DNA of 64,000 bases from UBA1206 sp041672465. Its GTDB lineage: Bacteria > Bacillota > Clostridia > Oscillospirales > CAG-382. The notes below the pieces were generated by a model that did not search any database, was not told the DNA's origin, and saw nothing but the letters and a program-made list of their open reading frames with translations. Positions 51,041-59,858 of the stretch are shown here, piece by piece. The stretch is taken from contig JBAYZO010000003.1 of assembly GCA_041672465.1 (NCBI GenBank), forward strand, positions 9,238 through 73,237. The letters run 5' to 3'. Position numbers and translations under genes: made by a program. The stretch's first letter is position 1. Each line of letters opens with the position of its first letter.

Positions 51041-53026
51041 TTATTCTCCCTTTATTAAACTTAAAAATTCAGTCTCGTCAATTATTTTTATCCCCAGCGC
51101 CCTTGCTTTTTCAAGCTTGCTCCCGGCGTTTTCGCCGAACACGAGAAGCGAGGTTTTTTTTGAAACCGACCCCGCGGACTTCCCCCCGTTTTTTTCAACG
51201 AGAGATTCCGCCTCGCCGCGAGTGAGCGTTTCAAGGGTTCCCGTCACCACCACCGTCATTCCGGCAAGGGATCTCCCCTTTTTTTCAACGGGCTCTGTCA
51301 TATTGACGCCAAGGGCTTTTAGCTTGTCTATGGTCAGGCGGTTTTTTTCAACCGAAAAAAACGCGGTTATGCTCTCCGCGCTCTCGGGCCCTATGTCCGG
51401 CACGGACATAAGAGAGTCCTTGCCCGCGCTCATAAGGCTTTCCATTGTGACAAACCGCTCGGCGACCGCCTTTGCCGCTTTTTCCCCGACATGCCTAATC
51501 CCCAAGGCGGCAATAAGCCGGGAGAGCGGCTTTGACTTTGATTTTTCGGCCGAGGCGATTATGTTTTCGGCGGATTTTTCCCCAAGCCCCTCAAGACCGG
51601 CTATTTTTTCCCTGTCAAGGGCAAAGAGGTCGGACGGGGATGAGATAATCCCCTCTTCAATAAACCGCCTTACCGTCGCGGGGCCGAGAGTTTCAATATC
51701 CATGGCGTCCCTGCCTATAAAATGAATGATATTCCGCTCAAGCTGGTCGGGGCAGGAGGAATTTGTGCAGCGGTAAGCGGCCTCGCCGTTTTCACGGGTA
51801 ATTTTTTCCCCGCAGGAGGGGCAGGTTTTCGGCATTTCAAAAGGGACGGCGCCGTCGGGGCGCTCGCTTAAAACCACGCTGACGATTTCAGGTATGATAT
51901 CCCCCGCTTTGCGGATAAACACAGTATCCCCCACGCGGATATCTTTTTCGTTTATAAAATCAATATTGTGGAGCGCGGCGGCCGAAACCGTCGAGCCGGA
52001 GATATAAACGGGCTTTAAAATTGCTTTCGGCGTGATAACGCCCGTCCGCCCCACCCCCAGCACAATGCCGGTGACAGTTGTTTTTTCTTCGATGGGGGGG
52101 TATTTAAACGCCACCGCCCATCTCGGCACCACGCCGACCTCCCCCATTTCAAGCCGGCGCGAGAGGCTGTTTACCTTCACCACCGCCCCGTCGATATCAA
52201 AGGGGAGGATATCCCTTGACTTGCCTATTTCCTTTATTTTTTCCTCTATTTGCTCATAGCTCCCGCACACGCAAAACCCCGGCGAAACGCTAAACCCCAA
52301 ACTTTGAAGATAAGAAAGCGACTCCCCGTGCGTTTTTGGGATTTCGCTTTCGCAAAGCTGGACGTTAAAGACAAAAACCTCAAGCCTTCGCTCGGCGCAG
52401 AGCTTTGAGTTCAGCTGCCTCAGCGACCCGGCGGCGGCGTTCCGCGGGTTGGCGAAGGGGGGCAACCCCTCTTCCTCGCGCTTTTCGTTAAGGGAAGCGA
52501 AAACATTTTTCGGCATATACACCTCCCCCCTGACAATAAGCCGGGGGAGGGGAAAAGACAGCATAAGCGGGAGGGTTCGGAGGGTTTTTAAGTTTTCGGT
52601 GACGACCTCGCCCACAAGCCCGTCGCCCCTTGTCACTCCCTTTGTAAAAACGCCGTCAATATATTCAAGCGAGACCGAAAGCCCGTCGATCTTTTTCTCA
52701 ACCACAAAATCCTCGTCGGGGTACAAATTTTTAACCTTTTTATAAAAATCAAAAACTCCCGAATAGTCAAACACGTCATTCAGGCTCCCCAACCTCACCG
52801 GGTGACGGGACTTTTCAAACCTTTCCGCGACATGACCCCCCACCCTTTTTGTGGGGGAGACGGGAGAGGCGAGGCTTGGGTTAGACTCCTCAAGCTCAAG
52901 CAGCCTTTTAAACAGCATATCGTACTCGTAGTCAGATATGACGGGGCTGTCCTCGTCGTGGTATTTTTTTTGATGAAAGCTTATCTGTTTTTCAAGATCC
53001 CGCATGAGACGCTCTGTTTCAGACAT
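51041..53026 (-). CDS. ligA: NAD+-dependent DNA ligase LigA
   Basis: 661 residues. Seals nicks in replication and repair. The Ia domain and the adenylation motif EKKIDGLS (Lys112) are followed by the OB fold, a zinc finger (CPSCGEKITRENGEAAYRC and CPDQLERN), helix-hairpin-helix motifs (GLEGLGEKSAENI) and a C-terminal BRCT domain (GMTVVVTGTLETLTR). I start at ATG 53026, with AAAGGA about 10 bases upstream; a TTG three codons earlier overlaps the prmA stop. Confidence 0.96.
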   Translation of the reverse strand: MSETERLMRDLEKQISFHQKKYHDEDSPVISDYEYDMLFKRLLELEESNPSLASPVSPTKRVGGHVAERFEKSRHPVRLGSLNDVFDYSGVFDFYKKVKNLYPDEDFVVEKKIDGLSVSLEYIDGVFTKGVTRGDGLVGEVVTENLKTLRTLPLMLSFPLPRLIVRGEVYMPKNVFASLNEKREEEGLPPFANPRNAAAGSLRQLNSKLCAERRLEVFVFNVQLCESEIPKTHGESLSYLQSLGFSVSPGFCVCGSYEQIEEKIKEIGKSRDILPFDIDGAVVKVNSLSRRLEMGEVGVVPRWAVAFKYPPIEEKTTVTGIVLGVGRTGVITPKAILKPVYISGSTVSAAALHNIDFINEKDIRVGDTVFIRKAGDIIPEIVSVVLSERPDGAVPFEMPKTCPSCGEKITRENGEAAYRCTNSSCPDQLERNIIHFIGRDAMDIETLGPATVRRFIEEGIISSPSDLFALDREKIAGLEGLGEKSAENIIASAEKSKSKPLSRLIAALGIRHVGEKAAKAVAERFVTMESLMSAGKDSLMSVPDIGPESAESITAFFSVEKNRLTIDKLKALGVNMTEPVEKKGRSLAGMTVVVTGTLETLTRGEAESLVEKNGGKSAGSVSKKTSLLVFGENAGSKLEKARALGIKIIDETEFLSLIKGE

Positions 53027-53031
53027 TTCAA

Positions 53032-53991
53032 TCAAATCCTTTTAGCCTTTATACCGACCCAGTCGTTTTCGGTAAGTACTTCCTGCAAAACAAAGCCGTT
53101 CGGCTCAAGCAAGGCAACAATTTCTTTCTCGCGGGGGGATATAATACCGCTTAAAATTAAAATCCCCTCTTTTTTTACGGCGCTCCTAAAAAAGCCGATG
53201 AGATTTTTCAGCACATCCGCCGAGATATTTGACAAAACCACGTCAAACTTATTTTTAGTTAGTTCGGCTTCAAAGCTTGGGTCTGTCAGCACATCCCCTG
53301 TTTTTGCCCGTATGGCGGATCCCTTTACAGAATTTATCCCGGCGTTTTTAACCGCCGTCTCCACCGCGTTCTGGTCGATATCCACAAAAAAGCAGTCTTT
53401 CGCCCCGAACAGACAGGCGGCGATGCCGAGCACTCCGCTGCCGCAGCCCAAGTCAAGCACGCTTTTGCCGGCGAGTTCCGTCTCTTCCAAAAGCAAAAGG
53501 CAAAGTTTTGTCGTCTCATGGCTCCCCGAGCCGAAAGACGCGCCGGGGTCAATTTCAAGCGCCGTCCTGCCGCCGGGGGAACAGTCCTCCCAGCTCGGCT
53601 TTATTATTAGCTTTTTTCCTATTTTAATAGGGTGAAAAAACTGTTTCCAGTTGTTTTCCCAGTCGCTCTCGTCGCAGGATGAAAGCTTTGTTGTAACCCC
53701 GCCGAAACGCTTGCTTTCTTTCGCCTTGTTTATTATTTTACGGACAAGATCAGTTTTTTCGCCCCCCTGTGTGTTTTGGGGGAGATAAACCGTCATGGTG
53801 ACGGAAGTCAAATCATCCGGCAGCACGCCTTCGCTGTAATAGTCAAAAGGGAAGGATTTTTCCCCAATGATATCAAGAAAATCCTTTGGGTCTTCAACCG
53901 AAAACTCGGTTATCCCGTTTATTATAAATTCCCCCGACAAATGCTCCGCGCCGGCGGTGTTTGTCTTGATTATTATTTTATCGAACTTCAC
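53032..53991 (-). CDS. prmA: Ribosomal protein L11 methyltransferase PrmA
   Basis: 319 residues. SAM-dependent methyltransferase trimethylating L11. The N-terminal substrate-binding domain is followed by the class I fold with DPGASFGSGSHETTKLC, VLDLGCGSGVLGIAA (SAM loop) and VLSNISADVL. Its start overlaps the upstream endonuclease-IV-like gene by 14 bp and it ends 5 bp before ligA, so it is a middle gene of the operon. Confidence 0.94.
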   Translation of the reverse strand: MKFDKIIIKTNTAGAEHLSGEFIINGITEFSVEDPKDFLDIIGEKSFPFDYYSEGVLPDDLTSVTMTVYLPQNTQGGEKTDLVRKIINKAKESKRFGGVTTKLSSCDESDWENNWKQFFHPIKIGKKLIIKPSWEDCSPGGRTALEIDPGASFGSGSHETTKLCLLLLEETELAGKSVLDLGCGSGVLGIAACLFGAKDCFFVDIDQNAVETAVKNAGINSVKGSAIRAKTGDVLTDPSFEAELTKNKFDVVLSNISADVLKNLIGFFRSAVKKEGILILSGIISPREKEIVALLEPNGFVLQEVLTENDWVGIKAKRI

Positions 53992-54856
53992 TTAGTTCCC
54001 TTTCGTAGAGCTTTTTTAAAGTCAGGGCGTCTTCCGCCATTGTGCCGTCGGACTCGCAAATCACCGTGGGAGAAACCCCCATCTCGGCAATCGCCGCCGC
54101 GAACAGCCCCTCGTCGGGGCCGTATTTTTTGTCGGTAAAGGTGAGGTGCTTCTTCTCGCCCATATTTGTGTATTCGATTTTGGAAAAATGGCAGTGAAGG
54201 TTTTCGGCGCGCTCGGGGGAGAGCCCTTCCGCGATGGCGTCAAAGATTTTTTTAAAGTCGTCTTTTGTGGAAATCCCGCCGACGGTTCGCGCGTTGAGAT
54301 GGCCGAAATCAACCACGGGGTAGAACATATCGGGCGCGACCTTACAAAGGCGGATAACCTCCTCGACCGTCCCTAACTGGTTTATTTTTCCCATGGTCTC
54401 AAGCCCGGCCTTTGCTTTTATGCCGTTTTCCGCCATGGCTTCGGCGGCCGCCTCAAGGGTGGATATCGCCTTTAGCATGGCGTCTTCTCTTTCCAGCCGG
54501 GCGGACGAGCCCGAGTGAACCACAAAAATATCCGCGCCGAGAAAATCGGCGGCTCCCCCCGACATAAGTATATATTTTACGCTCTTTTGCCTTAAACTGT
54601 CGTCAACGGAAGAAAGGGAAATAAAATAAGGGGCGTGGAGAGAGACGGAAATACCGTTTTCCCTTGCCTTTTCGCCCATTGCCCTTAGTGTTTTTTCGGA
54701 GGCGTAAAGCCCTTTGCCCGCCTGATACTCATAGGCGTCAAGCCCGCGGTTTTTAAGCCACGCGAACGCCTCAAGCGTTGACTTATGCCCTTCCTCATAA
54801 AACGAAAGCGAGTTCCCCGCCGCCCCGAATTTGACTTTTTTCAATTTTACAGTCAT
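53978..54856 (-). CDS. Endonuclease IV-like TIM barrel protein
   Basis: 292 residues of the AP-endonuclease-2 superfamily. Metal-site residues line up with those of Nfo: SLHAPYFISL, VVHSGSS, LETMGKINQLGT, VVDFGHLNA, LHCHFSK and ICESDG, all in order. It is therefore a likely zinc-dependent AP endonuclease or deoxyribonuclease IV; a sugar isomerase role is less likely. GTG 54862 is possible, but ATG 54856 has GGAAGGAGT at correct distance. Neighbours ligA and prmA are consistent with a repair role but do not prove it. Confidence 0.8.
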   Translation of the reverse strand: MTVKLKKVKFGAAGNSLSFYEEGHKSTLEAFAWLKNRGLDAYEYQAGKGLYASEKTLRAMGEKARENGISVSLHAPYFISLSSVDDSLRQKSVKYILMSGGAADFLGADIFVVHSGSSARLEREDAMLKAISTLEAAAEAMAENGIKAKAGLETMGKINQLGTVEEVIRLCKVAPDMFYPVVDFGHLNARTVGGISTKDDFKKIFDAIAEGLSPERAENLHCHFSKIEYTNMGEKKHLTFTDKKYGPDEGLFAAAIAEMGVSPTVICESDGTMAEDALTLKKLYERELSEVR

Positions 54857-54896
54857 AGTCACTCCTTCCCGCCGATATTTTGAAAATCGAGCGCCC

Positions 54897-55460
54897 TTAA
54901 GACTTAACCCCTAATTTGTTTTTCCTGTATTTGTTGATAAACGGCTTTTCAAAAAACCGTTTCAGTTTAAAAAGAGGGGTGTTTGTGTCTTTAATGGGTT
55001 TAACCATGTAAAAGTCAAGCCCCGCCAAATGCGCGGCAAGGCAGTCGGTAAAAATCTGGTCGCCGATAAGCAGCATTTCTTTTTCGGGCAGCCCCAGATG
55101 CCGCACGCACCGCTTTATGCCTTTCGGCAGGGGTTTCGCGGCGTCGGGAACGCAAAAATAACCGAGATCCTCGTTGAATACGCTTGCGCGGTCGTTTTTG
55201 TTGTTGGATACAAACGCGACGCTTATCCCCGCCTCTTCAAGAGAGGCGAAATAGTCCATCATCTTTTTGGTGGGCCGAAGAATCTCATAAGGGGCGACGG
55301 TGTTGTCAATGTCAAATATAACGCCTTTTTTGCCCAGTTTTGTGAGAAGTTCGGCGGAAATCTCATATATGTCGCTATACATGGAGTCGGGTACAAACAG
55401 TTTCTTCTTCTTTGCGTTTACACTTCGTTTCGTTTTGTTTTTGTTAAAAAAATTCTTCAC
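54897..55460 (-). CDS. YqeG family HAD-IIIA phosphatase
   Basis: 187 residues. HAD motifs: VIFDIDNTVAPYE (nucleophile Asp and general acid Asp), FVSNN, the Lys in DAAKPLPKG, and LLIGDQIFTDCLAA. YqeG relatives include the phosphatidylglycerophosphate phosphatase GEP4, so a lipid phosphate substrate is plausible. The N-terminus is strongly basic. Start is GTG at 55460 with GAGG 7 bases upstream. First gene of the leftward operon down to 49.8 kb; a hairpin-T-run sits in its leader. Confidence 0.88.
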   Translation of the reverse strand: MKNFFNKNKTKRSVNAKKKKLFVPDSMYSDIYEISAELLTKLGKKGVIFDIDNTVAPYEILRPTKKMMDYFASLEEAGISVAFVSNNKNDRASVFNEDLGYFCVPDAAKPLPKGIKRCVRHLGLPEKEMLLIGDQIFTDCLAAHLAGLDFYMVKPIKDTNTPLFKLKRFFEKPFINKYRKNKLGVKS

Positions 55461-55477
55461 ATGAAAACCTCAAAAGC

Positions 55478-55507
55478 AAAAAATAAAAGCCCGGCGGCCG
55501 GCCGCCG
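55478..55507 (-). terminator. Terminator-like hairpin in the yqeG leader (possible attenuator)
   Basis: A 16-base perfect palindrome CGGCGGCCGGCCGCCG (55492-55507), followed on the minus strand by GGC and TTTTATTTTTT. It lies between the yqeG promoter and its start codon, so transcripts of the whole operon must pass it. Confidence 0.6.
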
Positions 55508-55522
55508 CCACAAATATACTTT

Positions 55523-55551
55523 ATGATATAATTTTTAGTCTTTAAAGTCAA
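55523..55551 (-). promoter_or_regulatory. Promoter of the yqeG operon
   Basis: On the minus strand: -35 TTGACT (55551-55546), 17-nt spacer, -10 TATCAT (55528-55523). Confidence 0.75.
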
Positions 55552-55621
55552 GCGCGAAATTTAAACAATTATACCTTCTTTCGCGCTGGCGCGGAGGGTT
55601 CTCTTCGCGCAAATATTCGTA

Positions 55622-55650
55622 TTGACAACCAAAGGTTTGGATAGTATAAT
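55622..55650 (+). promoter_or_regulatory. Consensus promoter of the flippase-psd operon, with palindrome in the spacer
   Basis: TTGACA (55622-55627), 17-nt spacer, TATAAT (55645-55650). The spacer contains CCAAA-GG-TTTGG (55629-55640), a small inverted repeat that could be an operator. Confidence 0.88.
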
Positions 55651-55708
55651 TAGGCAACGACAAAGCGGAAGTCAAGCTTATCACTTTGGCGCGCTGCATG
55701 GAGGATAA

Positions 55709-56758
55709 ATGGATAATCAGAAAAAAAGCGTTAAAGGTATTATCATAAGCGCAGTGTTTCTCTTAATACTCATCGCTTTGACCTATTTTTTACTGTTTCA
55801 AAGGTTCGACATAAATGAAATTATAAAAATAATCGCCGGCGCGAATAAAACTTATATTGAAATCGGCTTTTCAATGATTTTCATATACCTCTTTTGCTAC
55901 GGGCTGTTCGCGAAGGTGTTTTTAAAGACAAGAGGTTACACCGTAAGCTTTGGCAGAGGGTTTATTTACGCCACCACCGATTTTTATTTTTCCGCTATAA
56001 CCCCTTCCGCCAGCGGCGGGCAGCCTATGGTGATATATTATATGTCAAAAGACGGCATACCCGTCTCCGACGGCTTCCTCTCCACATTTCTCCACACCAC
56101 GGTGTTTAAAATAGTGCTGCTGATACTTAACGCTTTCTCGATTATCTTTTTTTGGGGCGTCTGGTACAAAGCGGGCTGGCTGTTTATATCGTTTTGGCTG
56201 CTCGGGCTGGTTATCTCATTGGGGGTTATTTTTATAACGTTTCTCTCGATGTTTAAGAGGGAAACCGCCTCAAGGATCGGAAAAGTCATAATAAAGGCGC
56301 TCTGCCGAATAAGAATTATAAAAGACGCCGAAAAAAAGACGGCTAAATTTGAAAAAACGCTTTGCGACTACCAAAACGCCGCCGATGAGCTCAAAGGCAA
56401 GCGGCGACTTCTTCTAAAGCTGTTTATAATTGTGTTTTGCCAGAGGATAGCCTACTTTTCGGTGGCTTTTATCGTGTACTGCTCGTTTGGTTTCAGCGGA
56501 TACGGCTATTTTTACTTTTTGGCGATTCAAGTATTTATCGCGCTGGCGGTGGACTCGCTCCCCCTGCCCGGCGGTATGGGGGTAAACGAGGCGGCCATCA
56601 TTTTTATGTATGACTCCACGTTTGGTTCGCAAAAAGCGGCGGGGGCGATGATACTTATTCGGTTTGTAAACTACTATTCGGGGCTGGTGATAGCCTCGAT
56701 AGCGACGATAATTAATCATTTATATCATTTTTTCAGAGGTAAGAGGGCTGCGAGATAA
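55709..56758 (+). CDS. Flippase-like membrane protein (lysylphosphatidylglycerol synthase TM region / UPF0104)
   Basis: 349 residues with about eight membrane helices. The family signatures SAITPSASGGQP and LPLPGGMGVNEAA are both present, as in the N-terminal flippase domain of MprF and in AglD relatives. No C-terminal aminoacyltransferase domain follows, so it is a stand-alone lipid-transport or unknown-function member. Its stop overlaps the psd start by one base (TAATG), which suggests a phospholipid role. Confidence 0.85.
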   Translation: MDNQKKSVKGIIISAVFLLILIALTYFLLFQRFDINEIIKIIAGANKTYIEIGFSMIFIYLFCYGLFAKVFLKTRGYTVSFGRGFIYATTDFYFSAITPSASGGQPMVIYYMSKDGIPVSDGFLSTFLHTTVFKIVLLILNAFSIIFFWGVWYKAGWLFISFWLLGLVISLGVIFITFLSMFKRETASRIGKVIIKALCRIRIIKDAEKKTAKFEKTLCDYQNAADELKGKRRLLLKLFIIVFCQRIAYFSVAFIVYCSFGFSGYGYFYFLAIQVFIALAVDSLPLPGGMGVNEAAIIFMYDSTFGSQKAAGAMILIRFVNYYSGLVIASIATIINHLYHFFRGKRAAR

Positions 56759-57639
56759 TGGATTCTACTATTAAAACCCGCGAGGGCGAAGAGCTGGGCG
56801 CCACTTCTCAGGAAAAAGCGCTTTCGTTTTTATATGAAAGCGTTCCGGGGAGGGTTTGCCTTAAATTAGTTAACCGCCGTTCGGCCGCGAGGCTTGTCGG
56901 CAGGTATATGAATTCCCGCTTTTCAAGGAAGAAGATAAAAAAATTTATAATTAAAAACGATATCGACATGTCTCTGTATGAGGAAAAGCGTTACAGCAAC
57001 TATAACCAGTTTTTCACGCGAAAGCTCAAGCCCGAGTATTCTAAAATCTGCATGGAGGGGAAAGCGCTCATCTCCCCGTGCGACGCCAAGCTTAGGGTGT
57101 ACCGGATAAACTCCGACAGCGTGTTTTTTATTAAAGGCTCTCCGTATGACGTAAACGAACTGCTGAAAAACAAAGCGCTTGCCGAGGAATTCAGGGGCGG
57201 GCTTTGCCTTGTGTTCCGGCTTACGGCGGACAATTATCACAGGTACTGTTATTTTGACGACGGCGAAAAGGGCGAAAACATTTTTATCCGCGGAGTGTTA
57301 CATACGGTAAACCCCATATCTCTTGACAAATACAACTTTTACAAACAAAACTGCAGGGAATACACCGTTATGAACACAAAAAATTTCGGCAAAGCCGTGC
57401 AGGTTGAAATCGGCGCGATGCTTATAGGCCGCATAGTAAACGCCCACGGGCCCTGCCGCTACAGGCGGGGGGAGGAAAAAGGGGTGTTTGAGTTCGGCGG
57501 CTCCACAATAGCGCTGCTGTTAAAAAAAGACGCCGCCGTCATAGACGGGGATATCATGGCGAATTCGTTTGAGGGAATCGAAACCGTAGTACATATGGGC
57601 GAGCGGATAGGCGAAGCGCCCCCGCCCGCGGCCTCTTAA
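56758..57639 (+). CDS. psd: Phosphatidylserine decarboxylase
   Basis: 293 residues, the short Clostridial form. It converts phosphatidylserine to phosphatidylethanolamine. The self-cleavage site is FEFGGSTIALL, with Ser249 becoming the pyruvoyl group. Asp109 in SPCDAKL and His161 in DNYHRYCYF complete the expected catalytic set. NQFFTRKLKP near residue 83 is also conserved. It is coupled to the flippase-like gene and ends at a bidirectional terminator. No pssA is in the window. Confidence 0.93.
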   Translation: MDSTIKTREGEELGATSQEKALSFLYESVPGRVCLKLVNRRSAARLVGRYMNSRFSRKKIKKFIIKNDIDMSLYEEKRYSNYNQFFTRKLKPEYSKICMEGKALISPCDAKLRVYRINSDSVFFIKGSPYDVNELLKNKALAEEFRGGLCLVFRLTADNYHRYCYFDDGEKGENIFIRGVLHTVNPISLDKYNFYKQNCREYTVMNTKNFGKAVQVEIGAMLIGRIVNAHGPCRYRRGEEKGVFEFGGSTIALLLKKDAAVIDGDIMANSFEGIETVVHMGERIGEAPPPAAS

Positions 57640-57660
57640 CATATATTTGTTTTTAGCGAT

Positions 57661-57687
57661 AAAAAAAGATGGCGAAAGCCATCTTTT
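57661..57687. terminator. Bidirectional terminator between psd and pfkA
   Basis: Stem GATGGC / GCCATC with a GAAA tetraloop (57668-57683), seven A before it and four T after it. Confidence 0.88.
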
Positions 57688-57694
57688 CGCGCGC

Positions 57695-58801
57695 TTAAAG
57701 GACAATATTTGTTATCATATAGTTGAGATATGACTTATACGCCAATCTGTCGGCAACCATACGGCGCATGTCGTAAAGTATATTCGGCGGTATGTTATCG
57801 GTCTCAGACTGGGAAAGCGTGTTTTTCATCATTTTGTCAAGGTAAAGCGCCTCGTGAATATCCATTGTCATTATTCCGCTCCCCTTAAGGCAGACGACGC
57901 GTTTCATCTGCCCGCCGACAAGGCTTTCCACCGCCGCGCACCCCATTTGAGTTGCCAGCACCCGGTCTCTGAGCGTGGGGGAACCGCCGCGCTGGATATG
58001 CGCCGGGCGGACAAATCGGGTCTCAATCCCTGTTTTGATATTTATTTTCTCACAGAGATGCTCGCTGTAATCGCTGCCTATTCCCTCCGAGGTAATGACA
58101 ATAAAATTGCGCTTGCCGTTCTTTCTGGCTCTTATCATTTTGGTGAAGAGCTTGTCAAAGTTTGTGGGGAACTCTTTAATCACCGCGCAGATAGCCCCGA
58201 CGGCAATCGCCGTGTTGAGCGCGATATCTCCTGAATCCCGCCCCATTACCTCCACCACGTTGCATCTCGCGTGGCTCTCGCCGGTGTCGCGGAGCTTGTC
58301 GACAACCTCAATCACGGTGTTCATGGCGGTGTCGTAGCCTATCGTCGCGTCGGTTGAGGCGATGTCGTTGTCGATTGTGCCGGGTATACAAATGCAGGGG
58401 ACTCCCGTGTCGGTCAGCTCAACCGCGCCGCGGAAGGTTCCGTCGCCGCCGATGGTGATAACCCCGTCAAGCCCGAACTTCGCGCACATGTCCGCCGCTT
58501 TTTCAAGCCCTTCCTTTGTGCGGAACTCGTCGCTCCTCGCGGTGTAGAGCATTGTGCCGCCGCGGTTGATTATGTAGGAGACGTCACGCTCGCCAAGCTT
58601 TTTTATCTCGCCGTCGATAAGCCCCTGATAGCCGTTGTAAATGCCGTAGACCTCAATGTTCTTGACCAGCGCCAGCCGGGTAATCGCCCTTACGGCGGCG
58701 TTCATCCCCGGCGCGTCGCCGCCCGAGGTCAGCACTCCCACCCTTTTAATTTTGGTCTTCGCGCCTATGTTTTTGTTAATGCCGTTGTTTATGTGTCCCA
58801 T
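57695..58801 (-). CDS. pfkA: 6-phosphofructokinase (ATP type)
   Basis: 368 residues. It phosphorylates fructose 6-phosphate, the committed step of glycolysis. Motifs: GVLTSGGDAPGMNAA, TIGGDGTFRGA (Gly121 after GGD, as in ATP enzymes; PPi enzymes carry Asp there), PGTIDNDI with catalytic Asp, and AHIQRGGSPTLRDR. It is about 45 residues longer than E. coli PfkA, partly from an 18-residue N-terminal extension and a longer C-terminus. GGGAG precedes the ATG. It lies 33 bp after the amidase gene. Confidence 0.93.
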   Translation of the reverse strand: MGHINNGINKNIGAKTKIKRVGVLTSGGDAPGMNAAVRAITRLALVKNIEVYGIYNGYQGLIDGEIKKLGERDVSYIINRGGTMLYTARSDEFRTKEGLEKAADMCAKFGLDGVITIGGDGTFRGAVELTDTGVPCICIPGTIDNDIASTDATIGYDTAMNTVIEVVDKLRDTGESHARCNVVEVMGRDSGDIALNTAIAVGAICAVIKEFPTNFDKLFTKMIRARKNGKRNFIVITSEGIGSDYSEHLCEKINIKTGIETRFVRPAHIQRGGSPTLRDRVLATQMGCAAVESLVGGQMKRVVCLKGSGIMTMDIHEALYLDKMMKNTLSQSETDNIPPNILYDMRRMVADRLAYKSYLNYMITNIVL

Positions 58802-58834
58802 TTGGTTCTCCCGAAAAGCTTGAAAACGCTTTTT

Positions 58835-59443
58835 TTATCGCTGTAAGTATTCTTCTGTTTTATGTAAAAAATAATTATAAAGGCTGCCGTTTTCTCTGCT
58901 GAACAAATCTGTGTTTTTGTCGTACCGCATTTGCATAGGGCAGTTTTTCTTGTTCGGCGCGCAGTCATAGTGCTGTAAAAGCGCGTTAACCCCCAAAGAA
59001 AGCGCTTTCATAAGCGACGCGGCAAGCATAGCGGCGTTGTCAATGGCAATTAGAAAAGTTTTTTCCCAGTTTTCATATTCCTCCCCGCGGTAAAGCCCGG
59101 GGAATCCGTTTACGCAGATCTCAATCCCCACGCCGAGATAGTTCCCCCTGCCGTAATTTCCGTCGCCGGCGTGCCAAGCGGATTCCATTATGGGGAGATG
59201 CTGCCAAATCTCGTTGCCGTCAACCGTAAAGTGCCAAGAAACCTTTCTTGGGTCGTCTTCCGCCGCGAGGCCGTGGATATAACCGTTATGCCACCTTGCG
59301 CCACATTGGGGGTTATAATTCCCCGTGTTATGTATAACAATGTATTTTTTGGCGTCGGGTATAAGCCCGGGGCGAATTTTCGCGCCGGGCGGCAGAATGT
59401 CGGTAAAAAACGGTATTTTTTTTATAAGACAAAGTTCTTCCAT
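58835..59443 (-). CDS. N-acetylmuramoyl-L-alanine amidase (Amidase_2 / T7 lysozyme-like)
   Basis: 202 residues with no signal peptide. Zinc ligands are in YIVIHNTGNYNP and LLQHYDCAPNKKNCPMQM, and SAWHAGDGNYGRGNYLGVGIEI is the conserved core. It cleaves the bond between muramic acid and the peptide. Absence of a signal and the phage-type architecture (CwlA-like) leave a prophage remnant or a recycling/lysis role open; no other phage genes are near. Confidence 0.88.
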   Translation of the reverse strand: MEELCLIKKIPFFTDILPPGAKIRPGLIPDAKKYIVIHNTGNYNPQCGARWHNGYIHGLAAEDDPRKVSWHFTVDGNEIWQHLPIMESAWHAGDGNYGRGNYLGVGIEICVNGFPGLYRGEEYENWEKTFLIAIDNAAMLAASLMKALSLGVNALLQHYDCAPNKKNCPMQMRYDKNTDLFSRENGSLYNYFLHKTEEYLQR

Positions 59444-59480
59444 ATTTTCCGCACCGAGGTCAAGAGATTTATTTAAGCTT

Positions 59481-59801
59481 CTAAAGATTTTTTATAATAA
59501 TTACGGCGTTCAGCGTAAACAAAGCCGCGGTTATAAAAAGATATTTCGCGGCTCTTCCGGGGGAGTTTTTAAACTGAAAAGTCCCCGCCGCCGAAGAAAG
59601 GCCTATGAGAAGCGCCGATACGGCGAGGTAAAACGCCGACGAAGTGTCGGGCAAACTATTCCTCAGGCTTGTGGCGATTTTACCCGGGAGAAAAAAGTAA
59701 GCGGCAAAATTAATCGTAAACGTCAAAGCGGAGGCGGCAACCAGCGCCGCGGCCGACAAACGGATTCTTTTTTCGTTAACCTTGCTTTTTTGGTCTGTCA
59801 T
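59481..59801 (-). CDS. Small membrane protein, unknown
   Basis: 106 residues with three predicted membrane segments (about 14-38, 55-74 and 86-104) and a charged N-terminus (MTDQKSKVNEKRIR). I do not recognise a family. GGGGATAAGCTA precedes the ATG. It lies in a leftward run between the dockerin protein gene and the amidase gene. Confidence 0.65.
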   Translation of the reverse strand: MTDQKSKVNEKRIRLSAAALVAASALTFTINFAAYFFLPGKIATSLRNSLPDTSSAFYLAVSALLIGLSSAAGTFQFKNSPGRAAKYLFITAALFTLNAVIIIKNL

Positions 59802-59858
59802 TAGCTTATCCCCGGTTTTTTTGCTGCTGATATGCGCGGCATATTAAATTATATGTTA

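Noticed and set aside
57695..58801. Pyrophosphate-dependent phosphofructokinase
   Set aside because: The GGDG motif with Gly rather than Asp after GGD fits the ATP form.
58835..59443. Prophage remnant suggested by the amidase gene
   Set aside because: No holin, integrase, capsid or att-like repeats nearby.
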